Shown here: positions 23,970-30,783 of the stretch, in pieces
How the letters are laid out: each line of letters starts with the position of its first letter
Position numbering within the stretch: position 1 is the stretch's first letter
Source: JAENVU01 sp046598395
GTDB taxonomy: Bacteria; Actinomycetota; Acidimicrobiia; IMCC26256; JAENVU01
DNA length: 33,217 nt
Reading direction: 5' to 3'
Assembly (NCBI GenBank): GCA_046598395.1
Contig: JBKJIQ010000019.1
Location: forward strand, 1-33,217
Position numbers and translations under genes: made by a program
The notes under the pieces: model-generated
What the model saw: the letters and a program-made list of their open reading frames with translations, nothing else
Told to the model about the DNA's origin: nothing
Databases searched by the model: none

Positions 23970-24337
23970 ACGTCGTCGTCGACCCAGCGGCGGGCACCCC
24001 ACCGTATGAACAAATCCGAGCGCAGGTAGCGCGCATGGTGGGCGGTGGCGTGCTTGCTCCCGGCGCTCGCCTTCCCACCATTCAGCAGCTCGCGAACGAT
24101 CTCGCGCTGGCCCCGGGTACCGTCGCACGCGCCTACAAAGAACTCGAGCGCGACGGCATCGTGACGAGCAAGCGGCGGAAGGGAACGAGCGTGGCCGACG
24201 CGCCGCCGAAGGTACCGACGCGCGAGATTCGCGAGGAACTCGACGCCGCGGTCCAGCGATTCGCCCTTGCGGTGCGCCAACTCGGCGCCGATCCCGACGA
24301 CGCGCTCGGCAAGGTTCGCCGGCTGCTGGAGATTTAA
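23966..24337 (+). CDS. GntR-family transcriptional regulator, YtrA type
   Basis: A 123-residue regulator with an N-terminal winged helix: PPYEQIRAQVARMV helix (~12-25), LPTIQQLANDL (~41-51) and the recognition helix APGTVARAYKELERDG (~54-69). It is followed only by a short C-terminal helical dimerisation tail. The lack of a large effector domain defines the YtrA subfamily. GTG 23966 overlaps the preceding stop and starts the domain correctly; a longer reading from 23900 would duplicate membrane-protein sequence in another frame. Likely autoregulated through the inverted repeat at 22901-22912. Its TAA shares bases with the convergent trmH stop. Confidence 0.93.
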   Translation: MNVVVDPAAGTPPYEQIRAQVARMVGGGVLAPGARLPTIQQLANDLALAPGTVARAYKELERDGIVTSKRRKGTSVADAPPKVPTREIREELDAAVQRFALAVRQLGADPDDALGKVRRLLEI

Positions 24338-25134
24338 CCCTCAGCCACTGCCTGACGGGCCGCCTCGAACATCAAGACGCTGGCCGCGACCGCGACGTTG
24401 AGACTTTCGATCGCACCCGCCATCGGGATCGCCACCATCAGATCGAGATCCGCCGCGATCTCGTGCGGGATCCCGTGCGCTTCGCTGCCGAGCACGAGGG
24501 CAACGGAACCCGTGAGGTCGGCTTCCGAATAAGACACCGATCCAACGGTATCGGCGCCCACGGTTCGCCACCCCAACGTGCGCAGCGCGCCGATCGCCAC
24601 GCCGGCGTCGTCGACCCCGATGATCGACACACCAAAAATCGAACCTGCCGAACCGCGCACGACCTTGGGGTTCCAAGGATCCACCCCGCCCGAGACCACC
24701 ACGGCAACTGCCCCGGCACCTTCGGCACTGCGAACAATGGTGCCGAGGTTTCCCGGATCGGCAACGTCGAGCGCAACCACCACCAGCCCGGCCGGAACGT
24801 GGGCCAGAGCACAGGCCGCGGGCATGGGCGCGAGTCCCAAGACCGGTTGCGGGGTGCGCGTGGTGCCGATCTTCTCGAGCACGCCTTCTTTGAGATCTCG
24901 CACCAGTACCGAAGCGGCTTCGAGGCGAGCTACCAACGGAGCGAACGCTCGCCGCGCCCCCGGCCCGAGGTACACCGAATCGAGCGCGACGCCTCGATCG
25001 AGCGCGTCGGCCACGATGCGGGGCCCTTCGAGAACGATCGCCGCCTCATCCCGACGAGCCGATGCATCGCGCAAGAGCGCGTGCAACCGAACGGTGTCGT
25101 GGTGCCGGTGGTTGAGCGGCGCGAGATCAGGCAC
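24334..25134 (-). CDS. TrmH/SpoU-family RNA 2'-O-methyltransferase
   Basis: SPOUT-class SAM-dependent methyltransferase of 266 residues. The three SpoU motifs are visible: NLGTIVRSAEGAG (~142-154), LVLGSEAHGIP (~213-223) and IPMAGAIESLNVAVAASVLMFE (~235-256), the last two forming the trefoil-knot SAM site. The N-terminus carries a substrate-binding domain. Position directly after rplT matches the tsnR-like 23S rRNA methyltransferase gene of other actinobacteria, so 23S rRNA is the likely substrate. GTG start 17 nt after rplT. The stop overlaps the convergent GntR gene. Confidence 0.92.
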   Translation of the reverse strand: MPDLAPLNHRHHDTVRLHALLRDASARRDEAAIVLEGPRIVADALDRGVALDSVYLGPGARRAFAPLVARLEAASVLVRDLKEGVLEKIGTTRTPQPVLGLAPMPAACALAHVPAGLVVVALDVADPGNLGTIVRSAEGAGAVAVVVSGGVDPWNPKVVRGSAGSIFGVSIIGVDDAGVAIGALRTLGWRTVGADTVGSVSYSEADLTGSVALVLGSEAHGIPHEIAADLDLMVAIPMAGAIESLNVAVAASVLMFEAARQAVAEG

Positions 25135-25151
25135 GGCCGCGTGACGCGTGT

Positions 25152-25514
25152 CTACGCCGCGTCGAGCGCACCGCGTGCGACGGTCACGAGCGCGCCGAAC
25201 GCTTCCCGATCACGCACGGCGAGGTCGGCCAACACCTTGCGGTCGACTTCGACTTCGGCGGCCTTGAGACCCGCGATGAACGCCGAGTAGCTCATGTCCT
25301 GCTCCCGACACGCGGCATTGATGCGCATGATCCAGAGCTTGCGGAACTCGCCCTTGCGCGCGCGCCGGTCACGGAACGCGTATTGGCCCGAGTGCATGAC
25401 CTGCTCGTGGGCCGCGCGCACGTGGCGACTGCGCGACCCGGTGTAACCCTGCGCGCGCTCGAGAATGGCGCGGCGGTGCTTTTTCCCCTGGACTGCTCGC
25501 TTGACGCGTGCCAT
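25152..25514 (-). CDS. rplT: 50S ribosomal protein L20
   Basis: A 120-residue basic protein of the large ribosomal subunit, needed early in 50S assembly. The family signature is clear: GKKHRRAILERAQGYTGSRS near the N-terminus and KLWIMRINAACREQDMSYS in the middle. ATG preceded by a GGAG-type Shine-Dalgarno. In the infC-rpmI-rplT operon, 73 nt after rpmI. Confidence 0.98.
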   Translation of the reverse strand: MARVKRAVQGKKHRRAILERAQGYTGSRSRHVRAAHEQVMHSGQYAFRDRRARKGEFRKLWIMRINAACREQDMSYSAFIAGLKAAEVEVDRKVLADLAVRDREAFGALVTVARGALDAA

Positions 25515-25587
25515 GGGTGGAACTCCTTGCGGTCAGATGGTGCGGATCTTCGAAAACAACTGCTGTGCTGGTGAAACGGTGATGCGA

Positions 25588-25785
25588 TTAGCGGCGGCCG
25601 AGCAGTCGCTCGACGTGCTTCTTGTCGCCGCCGACCACTTCGGCCCCCCGAGCCAGACGCCGAGTGCGCTTGGTGGGCTTGTGCTCGAGCAAGTGGGCGC
25701 GGAACGCCTTCCGACGGCGGATCTTGCCGCTGCCGGTGACCTTGAACCGCTTGGCGGCTCCTCGGTGAGTCTTGACCTTGGGCAT
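25588..25785 (-). CDS. rpmI: 50S ribosomal protein L35
   Basis: A 65-residue basic ribosomal protein beginning MPKVKTHRGAAKRFKVTGSG, the L35 signature. It starts one nucleotide after the infC stop (TGA-A-ATG) with AGGAG inside the infC tail, so it is translationally coupled to infC. Second gene of the infC-rpmI-rplT operon. Confidence 0.98.
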   Translation of the reverse strand: MPKVKTHRGAAKRFKVTGSGKIRRRKAFRAHLLEHKPTKRTRRLARGAEVVGGDKKHVERLLGRR

Positions 25786-25786
25786 T

Positions 25787-26551
25787 TCAGGCTCCTGTCA
25801 CTGCTTCGGGCGCAGGCTCGACGGCTGGCTCGAGAACGGGCTCGGCGGCGGGCTCCACCACGGGGAGGGACGCCACCTCGGCGACCGGTTCAACGATTGG
25901 TGCAACGATTGGTGCAACGACTGGTTCGGCAACTGGTGCAACGACGGGTTCGGTCTCTGCTCCCACCACCGGCGTAGGCACCGCCGCCGCCTTACTTTCG
26001 GGCTTCGCAGCCTGAACCTTGGGCTTGGGCTTCACGATCTTGTGTGGGTGTAACACCATGGTCATGTTGCGACCATCCTGGCGAGGAGCGGATTCGACGA
26101 TTGCGAGTTCTTCAACGTCGACCGCGACCCGGTCCAGAATCTTGCGCCCGAGCTCGGGATGGGCCATCTCCCGACCACGGAACATGATCGTGAGCTTGAC
26201 TTTGTGACCTTCGCTCAAGAATTTCTGAACGTGCTTCATCTTGGTGGTGTAATCGTGGATATCGATTTTCGGACGGAACTTCATCTCTTTGATGACGACG
26301 TTCGTGGCCTTCTTGCGTGATTCTTTGCGTCGCTGCTGCTGCTCGTACTGCCAGCGCCGGTAGTCCATGATCCGGCACACGGGAGGGCTGGCGTTCGGTG
26401 CGACCTCGACCAGATCCAGCTCCGCCTCGCGAGCGAGCTGGAGCGCCTGCGGGAGGGGCCGTACCCCAAGCTTTTCGCCGTCTTCGGCAATCAGCAGTAC
26501 TTCGCGGGCGCGAATGCGGTCGTTGATCCGTGCTTCGTCATCGGCAGCGAT
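25787..26551 (-). CDS. infC: Translation initiation factor IF-3 with a long Pro/Ala/Val/Glu tail; probable ATC start
   Basis: IF-3 binds 30S and checks start-codon pairing. Residues ~8-175 are the normal two-domain factor (ARINDRIRAREVLL, VEVAPNASPPVCRIMDY, then the FRPKIDIHDY C-domain). Residues ~176-254 are a low-complexity tail of EP/AP-V-V/I units. No ATG, GTG or TTG is placed sensibly: the first ATG upstream (26668) adds 39 unconserved residues. ATC at 26551 has a GAGGTGAT Shine-Dalgarno 6 nt upstream and gives the expected N-terminus. Rare AUU/AUC/AUA starts are known for infC, where IF-3 uses them for self-control, so ATC is my preferred start. The stop lies one base before rpmI. Confidence 0.93.
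   Translation of the reverse strand: MAADDEARINDRIRAREVLLIAEDGEKLGVRPLPQALQLAREAELDLVEVAPNASPPVCRIMDYRRWQYEQQQRRKESRKKATNVVIKEMKFRPKIDIHDYTTKMKHVQKFLSEGHKVKLTIMFRGREMAHPELGRKILDRVAVDVEELAIVESAPRQDGRNMTMVLHPHKIVKPKPKVQAAKPESKAAAVPTPVVGAETEPVVAPVAEPVVAPIVAPIVEPVAEVASLPVVEPAAEPVLEPAVEPAPEAVTGA
25890..25949 (-). repeat. Five imperfect 12-bp tandem units in the infC tail
   Basis: Plus-strand units are TCAACGATTGGT, GCAACGATTGGT, GCAACGACTGGT, TCGGCAACTGGT and GCAACGACGGGT. In protein sense they encode tetrapeptides such as APIV, APIV, EPVV and APVA. The second and third units are nearly identical, pointing to recent slippage or duplication as the source of the tail. Confidence 0.75.
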
Positions 26552-26785
26552 GTTGGCATCACCTCGTGGACTCGGGACCCGTCGGCGGGTCGCCGGCGGC
26601 TGGTTCGCAAGGAAGCTCCACCGCGCGGCCAGAGACCGAATCGAAGAGGATGACCTGGACGCGGCCACGATCTCCCAGCGGTCCCCCAGATGGGGTTCGT
26701 CTGGTCGCTCGTACCGGCCAGGTGGGGGCCGTCACGAGGACGGTCCCACTTCCCAACTGGATTGTCGTGGCACGATAACAAACTT
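26552..26785 (-). other. infC leader / divergent gap with the DUF1844 gene
   Basis: This 234-bp gap lies between infC (minus) and the gene at 26786 (plus). In infC sense it would form a leader of roughly 150-200 nt. Small stems are visible, such as CCCC-ATCT-GGGG and CCGTC-CTCGT-GACGG, but there is no stem with a T-run, so I cannot claim an L20-type or attenuator leader. No convincing -35/-10 pair for infC was found. Confidence 0.35.
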
Positions 26786-27271
26786 ATGAGCAGCCTCTGG
26801 ACTCCACATGGTGAACAACCCGTCGGCCCCAACCAACCGGGTCAGTCTTCTCCCGCCTCGCCGGGCTCGCCCGCAGGTCCACCTGGTGGGGGGTATCCGG
26901 ACGAGTTCGGGGGGCCAGACGGCAGCTACGACGAGGAGATCAGCCCCGAACAGATGCAGGAAATGCTGGCCCGCCTGGCCTCTACCCCGGTCGAGGCCAT
27001 CGTGACGCAGTTCGCGGTCCAGCTCCAAGAACTCGCAGTGCTGCACCTCGGGATCTCCCAGGAACAACGCGAATCGCTCCCCCAGGCCTCGATCGCGATC
27101 GACGCGCTGGGAGCAATCGTCGACAGCCTCGGCGAACGCCTCGAACCCAACACCGCGGCGCTGCGTCAGGTCATCGCCCAGTTGCGCCTGGCCTACGTGG
27201 AGATCGCCGGCGGCGGAACCCTCCCCGATCCAACGCCGAGTGATGGCCCCGGAGACGCGGGCACCGCTTGA
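26786..27271 (+). CDS. DUF1844-like small protein
   Basis: A 161-residue soluble protein. The first ~50 residues are Pro/Gly/Ser-rich and probably disordered; the rest is helical. FAVQLQELAVLHLG (~77-90) and the end LRLAYVEI (~136-143) match the DUF1844 pattern of a helix ending in LR-x-x-YVE(L/I). The function of the family is unknown; it is often found beside infC in actinobacteria. ATG 26786 is chosen because the GATAAC hexamer ends 6 nt upstream (possible leaderless promoter) and upstream residues look random. Its stop overlaps the next start (TTGA). Confidence 0.75.
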   Translation: MSSLWTPHGEQPVGPNQPGQSSPASPGSPAGPPGGGYPDEFGGPDGSYDEEISPEQMQEMLARLASTPVEAIVTQFAVQLQELAVLHLGISQEQRESLPQASIAIDALGAIVDSLGERLEPNTAALRQVIAQLRLAYVEIAGGGTLPDPTPSDGPGDAGTA

Positions 27272-29031
27272 CCCGCGCGTTCCGAATCGCGGGTTCGGTC
27301 CTCGTCCTGGTCCTGCTCGTGGGTGGTGGCCTCGCGGCCAAGTTCCTCATTCCGACGAAAGCGTTCACGGTTCCTCGCGTCGAGGTCGAGGCGAGGCTCG
27401 CCCCGGACGGCACCATGCATGTGGTGGAGCACATCACCTACGACTTCACCGGATCGTTCTCGTACGGCACGCGGCCGATCCCCGTCGGCACGTACGCGAT
27501 CAGCGACATGACCGTGTCCGAGGACGGCACCGCACTCGTGAGCACCGGCGCGCCGTACAACCTGCAGTGGTACTTCACCGCGGAGAACGAGCAGCGAACG
27601 TTCGACATCGCCTACACCGTGACCGGCGCCGCAGTCGGCGCACCTGATGCGGCCGCGTTGTACTGGAAGTGGGTCGGCACCGAACACCCGACCATCGGTC
27701 AGGTCACCGCGACCCTGCACGTTCCGCCGGGCGAGGTTCGGTTGCGTGCGTGGGGTCACGGGCCGCTGACCGGGACTGTGAGGGCCGGCACCACCACCGT
27801 CACCTGGCGGGCGCCCGACGTTCCCACCGGCACCTTCGTGGAGGGGCGGGTCACGATCCCGGCGAGCCGCATGACCGCACTTCCGGCGACGGCACCTCCA
27901 CAGCTCGCACGCATCCTCGCGGAGGAGCGTGCGTGGGCCAGGGCGGCCAATGACACGCGAGCGAAAGCCGCGCAGAACGCCGCTCGTGAGCGCGACGCCC
28001 GCGCCGCGCTCACGGTCCTCGCGCCCGTGCTCACGTTGTTGGGCGCGATCTCGTTCTGGTTGCTCTGGCGGCGGTTCGGAAGGGAACCCACACCACCGCA
28101 ACCCGTGGGCGAGTACATGCGCGACCTTCCCGACGATCCTCCGGCGATCGTGGTGGGGCTCATGCACTGGGGCACGCTCTCCCCCGCCGCGTTCTCGGCC
28201 ACGGTGCTCGACCTCGCACAACGAGGATTTCTCACGGTCAAGGAAGTTCGCATCGATCGAGCATTGCTCGCGGATCGCGTCGACTACGAGATGACCGCGA
28301 CCGAGGCAGATCGCGCGATCCTCTCAGCGTTCGAACGCACCGCGCTCGAGCAAGTGTTCGCGTCCGGCTCGCCGGTGCTGCAGTCCGAGATCTCGCGGTA
28401 CGCGCGAGCGCACCAGAGCGAAGCGCTCGCTCGGTGGAACTCGTTCAAGGCCGATGCGTCGACGAGTCTGGGGAATCGCAAGTACATCAACGGCCACCGC
28501 TCGAAGCCGTTCTTGCTCAACATCGGCGCGGCGGTCGTTGTGGGCCTGGCCGGGGTCGGCGCACTCGGACTGCGACTCTGGGTCGTGGGTGGGATCGCCA
28601 TTGCCGGAGCGGGCCTGCAACTCGCGCTGACTCCGCTCTTACGCCAACGCAGCCCGGAAGGTCATCAGCGATTCCTGGAATGGAAGGGCGTGGCGAAATA
28701 CGTGCGCGACTTCTCACAGCTCGCCGATGCACCCGTGGGCCACTTGATCCTGTGGGAGCGCTACCTCGTGTACGCCGCCGCGCTCGGAGTGAGTGAGGAG
28801 CTCGCGCAAGGACTCGCGGCGCGTATCTCACCCGTTGAGCAGGCCAACTTCGCGCCGTGGTACGTGGGGATGCATCCCGGTGCGGGCTATTCCTCCATCG
28901 GTGACTTCTCCAGCGGCATCGCCACCACCACCAGCTCGTTCAGCCCACCATCGAGTAGTTCGGGTGGCGGCGGCGGGTTCTCGGGTGGGGGCGGCGGCGG
29001 AGGCGGCGGAGGCGGAATCGGCGCGGGCTAA
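27268..29031 (+). CDS. DUF2207 membrane protein with a Gly-rich C-terminus
   Basis: A 587-residue protein: N-terminal signal anchor (~8-30), an extracytoplasmic beta-rich DUF2207 domain (~35-215; VEVEARLAPDGTMHVVEHIT is the typical opening), a membrane span (~250-267), a cytoplasmic part with AVVVG-like hydrophobic spans near 411-450, and a tail ending in runs of Gly with a few Ser and Phe (~565-587). This architecture is standard for the family, whose function is unknown but envelope-related by location. The start is TTG overlapping the DUF1844 stop by 4 nt, so the two are co-translated. The stop lies 21 bp from the convergent HNH gene. Confidence 0.88.
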   Translation: MTRAFRIAGSVLVLVLLVGGGLAAKFLIPTKAFTVPRVEVEARLAPDGTMHVVEHITYDFTGSFSYGTRPIPVGTYAISDMTVSEDGTALVSTGAPYNLQWYFTAENEQRTFDIAYTVTGAAVGAPDAAALYWKWVGTEHPTIGQVTATLHVPPGEVRLRAWGHGPLTGTVRAGTTTVTWRAPDVPTGTFVEGRVTIPASRMTALPATAPPQLARILAEERAWARAANDTRAKAAQNAARERDARAALTVLAPVLTLLGAISFWLLWRRFGREPTPPQPVGEYMRDLPDDPPAIVVGLMHWGTLSPAAFSATVLDLAQRGFLTVKEVRIDRALLADRVDYEMTATEADRAILSAFERTALEQVFASGSPVLQSEISRYARAHQSEALARWNSFKADASTSLGNRKYINGHRSKPFLLNIGAAVVVGLAGVGALGLRLWVVGGIAIAGAGLQLALTPLLRQRSPEGHQRFLEWKGVAKYVRDFSQLADAPVGHLILWERYLVYAAALGVSEELAQGLAARISPVEQANFAPWYVGMHPGAGYSSIGDFSSGIATTTSSFSPPSSSSGGGGGFSGGGGGGGGGGGIGAG

Positions 29032-29052
29032 CACTTTCGGTACGTCGCCGGG

Positions 29053-30432
29053 TTATACGAGAATTGGTTCGGCGCGTTTCGGCTCAGCGCGCGGTGAATC
29101 GGGCGGTGAATCGGGCGGGTCGGGTGCAGGGTCTTCACTCCACGGATATCGGTGGAGTTCACGACCGCTCGGGCGGCACACGCGCAGCACCTGATCGTCG
29201 AACGTGGTCACCCAATCCGGATGGCGATGTAAGAACCGGTGGTGCCGCGGGCACAACAAGCATCCGTTGCTCAGCGCGGTGGGTCCGCCGTGGATCCAAT
29301 GCACCACGTGATGCACATCGCACCACGCCGCAGGAACCTCACAACCGGGCCACTGGCAGCCACCGTCGCGGGCGATGGCCGCCCTGCGGATCGCACGCGG
29401 CCACGACTGGCCTTGACGGCCCACATCCAACGGCTTCGAATCGGGTCCCATCACCACCCGCGACACATGACAATCACACAGGACCTGTTCCACATCCCGC
29501 CGATGCAGTGGTCCGGTGAACATCCCATCCAAGCGCCCGACCGACGGTCCAGGCGAGCCCTGCGAGCCCTGCGAGCCCTGCGAGCCCTGCGAGTCGAACC
29601 GAGCGTCGCCGACCGCATCGTGGGCGAGGTTGGTGGCGAAACCCTCGCGAAACAGTGACTCCCAGTCGACCACCATGGTCACGTGCACCCGGGCCCTGCT
29701 CGCAGCGGCGCCGCGCGCCAGAGCAACTTCGCACATGCGGACCAAGGCGTCGGCCCGGCGTTGCGCGGGAGTGCGGGTATCGCCCGCCGTTGGGGGATCC
29801 ATGAACGCGGCCAACGCGGTCTGCACTACCTCAGCGGCCGCATCGTGCAACTCGCCTGATACCGCGGTGCGACCGTCCATCAACTTCGACAACGTGAGGC
29901 CGTTGCAGTCCATTGGTTCCTTGCCATCACCGCGTGCGAAGTTCCGGAAGTGATCGGTCGCTTGGCGCAACGCACGGTGCTTTCCCGTGCGGGCCAACGC
30001 GAGGAACTCCGGCTCGCACGCCGCGAGCTCGTCGTCATGACCGACGACGCGCGCCGAGGCGATGGCTTCCATCGCACCCGTGCTGATCTCACCGTTGCGC
30101 CACGCGGCACCCGACTCGGCGAGCAGTTCGGCTGCGTCACCCACCCGGATCGTGTGGTTCATCACCGCGCGGCGCACTCCGGTCTTCCACCCCAACCACG
30201 CCGGCAGCGAACCGTGGCCATCGGCCAGGCCAATGCCGCGACCCTGGGCTGTGACCGACCAGTGGGCGAAAACTCCATCGAGACGATCCATCGACCGACG
30301 CAAACTCACCAGATCATCCGCGATTGCCGCATCCGCCAGGGTGGTGAGATCCACTTCCGCGATGAGCTTCACCGCGGCGCGCAAGACCCGCACGGGATCG
30401 GCGTTGACCGTCGGCACCTCGAACTCGTTCAC
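29053..30432 (-). CDS. DUF222 / HNH endonuclease domain protein (13E12-type family)
   Basis: A 459-residue protein typical of actinobacterial DUF222-HNH proteins, often present in many copies per genome. The N-terminal two thirds are helical DUF222. The C-terminal HNH nuclease reads CQWPGCEVP, then CDVHHVVHWIHGGPT and CPRHHRFLH (two CxxC-type zinc pairs plus the HH motif). Between them, near residues 283-295, lies a GSQ repeat from a 9-bp DNA tandem repeat, and the end has a PPDS repeat. The start is GTG 30432. Possible roles include DNA repair, a mobile intron-like element or none known. It lies next to an IS element. Confidence 0.9.
   Translation of the reverse strand: MNEFEVPTVNADPVRVLRAAVKLIAEVDLTTLADAAIADDLVSLRRSMDRLDGVFAHWSVTAQGRGIGLADGHGSLPAWLGWKTGVRRAVMNHTIRVGDAAELLAESGAAWRNGEISTGAMEAIASARVVGHDDELAACEPEFLALARTGKHRALRQATDHFRNFARGDGKEPMDCNGLTLSKLMDGRTAVSGELHDAAAEVVQTALAAFMDPPTAGDTRTPAQRRADALVRMCEVALARGAAASRARVHVTMVVDWESLFREGFATNLAHDAVGDARFDSQGSQGSQGSQGSPGPSVGRLDGMFTGPLHRRDVEQVLCDCHVSRVVMGPDSKPLDVGRQGQSWPRAIRRAAIARDGGCQWPGCEVPAAWCDVHHVVHWIHGGPTALSNGCLLCPRHHRFLHRHPDWVTTFDDQVLRVCRPSGRELHRYPWSEDPAPDPPDSPPDSPRAEPKRAEPILV
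29553..29593. repeat. 9-bp tandem repeat inside the HNH gene
   Basis: GCGAGCCCT is repeated four times exactly (29553-29588) with a partial fifth copy (GCGAG). On the coding strand it gives (Gly-Ser-Gln)n. Being a multiple of 3, copy-number change would keep the frame, so it is a candidate length-variable site in an inter-domain linker. Confidence 0.85.
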
Positions 30433-30737
30433 GCGCGCATCACCCCACAGGAAAGAACATGAGTCACCGGCTACCGGTGTCGTGCGGCTCCCGAGGGAAC
30501 GAATCCACGGACACGGGCCACCACAATGACGAGCGAGAAACGCATCGCCGGGCGTCCGAGCCGGGTATGGAGATCATACCCAAACGCCCGTTCGAGGTCA
30601 AGCGGAAAACCCAGTATTTCTGGGTTCCTCCTTCCGCGCAGGAGCAAACGACGGCCTGTACTCGCGGATCGGGAAATCGTCGGCGTGAGCGCGTGAGGCT
30701 TGATCCCTCCCCGACGACCTTCGCCCAGACGGCCTGA
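30433..30737. other. 305-bp gap between the HNH gene and the IS element
   Basis: I see no credible gene here. Short reading frames on both strands lack family features and codon character. It holds the hairpin at 30608-30626 and the upstream region of the HNH gene. On the minus strand the bases next to the IS do not continue the propeller gene interrupted at the other IS end. Confidence 0.6.
30608..30626. terminator. AACCCAG-TATTT-CTGGGTT hairpin
   Basis: A perfect 7-bp stem with a 5-nt loop in the gap between the HNH gene and the IS. There is no T-run on either side, so a Rho-independent terminator is only a guess; an operator or a remnant end of another element is possible. Confidence 0.3.
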
Positions 30738-30773
30738 GGATGTCCCACTCGTTGTTGAAGTGGGGTGGCAGTC
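30738..30773 (+). repeat. Left terminal inverted repeat of the IS
   Basis: About 36 bp beginning GGATGTCCCA. It matches the complement of the right end (beginning GGTTGTCCCA) with about 8 mismatches, most of them in the segment after TGTCCCA. Confidence 0.85.
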
Positions 30774-30783
30774 GGCGTTCATC

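Noticed and set aside
26690..26785. Longer N-terminus (32 extra residues) for the DUF1844-like protein
   Set aside because: The added residues have no family resemblance, and the better start at 26786 has a -10-like hexamer just upstream.
29553..29593. CRISPR-like array
   Set aside because: Units are 9 bp, contiguous without spacers, in frame within a protein; this is a coding tandem repeat.
30464..30748. Small minus-strand reading frame left of the IS as the missing end of the propeller gene
   Set aside because: It has no propeller-like blade motif and ends inside the IS repeat by chance.
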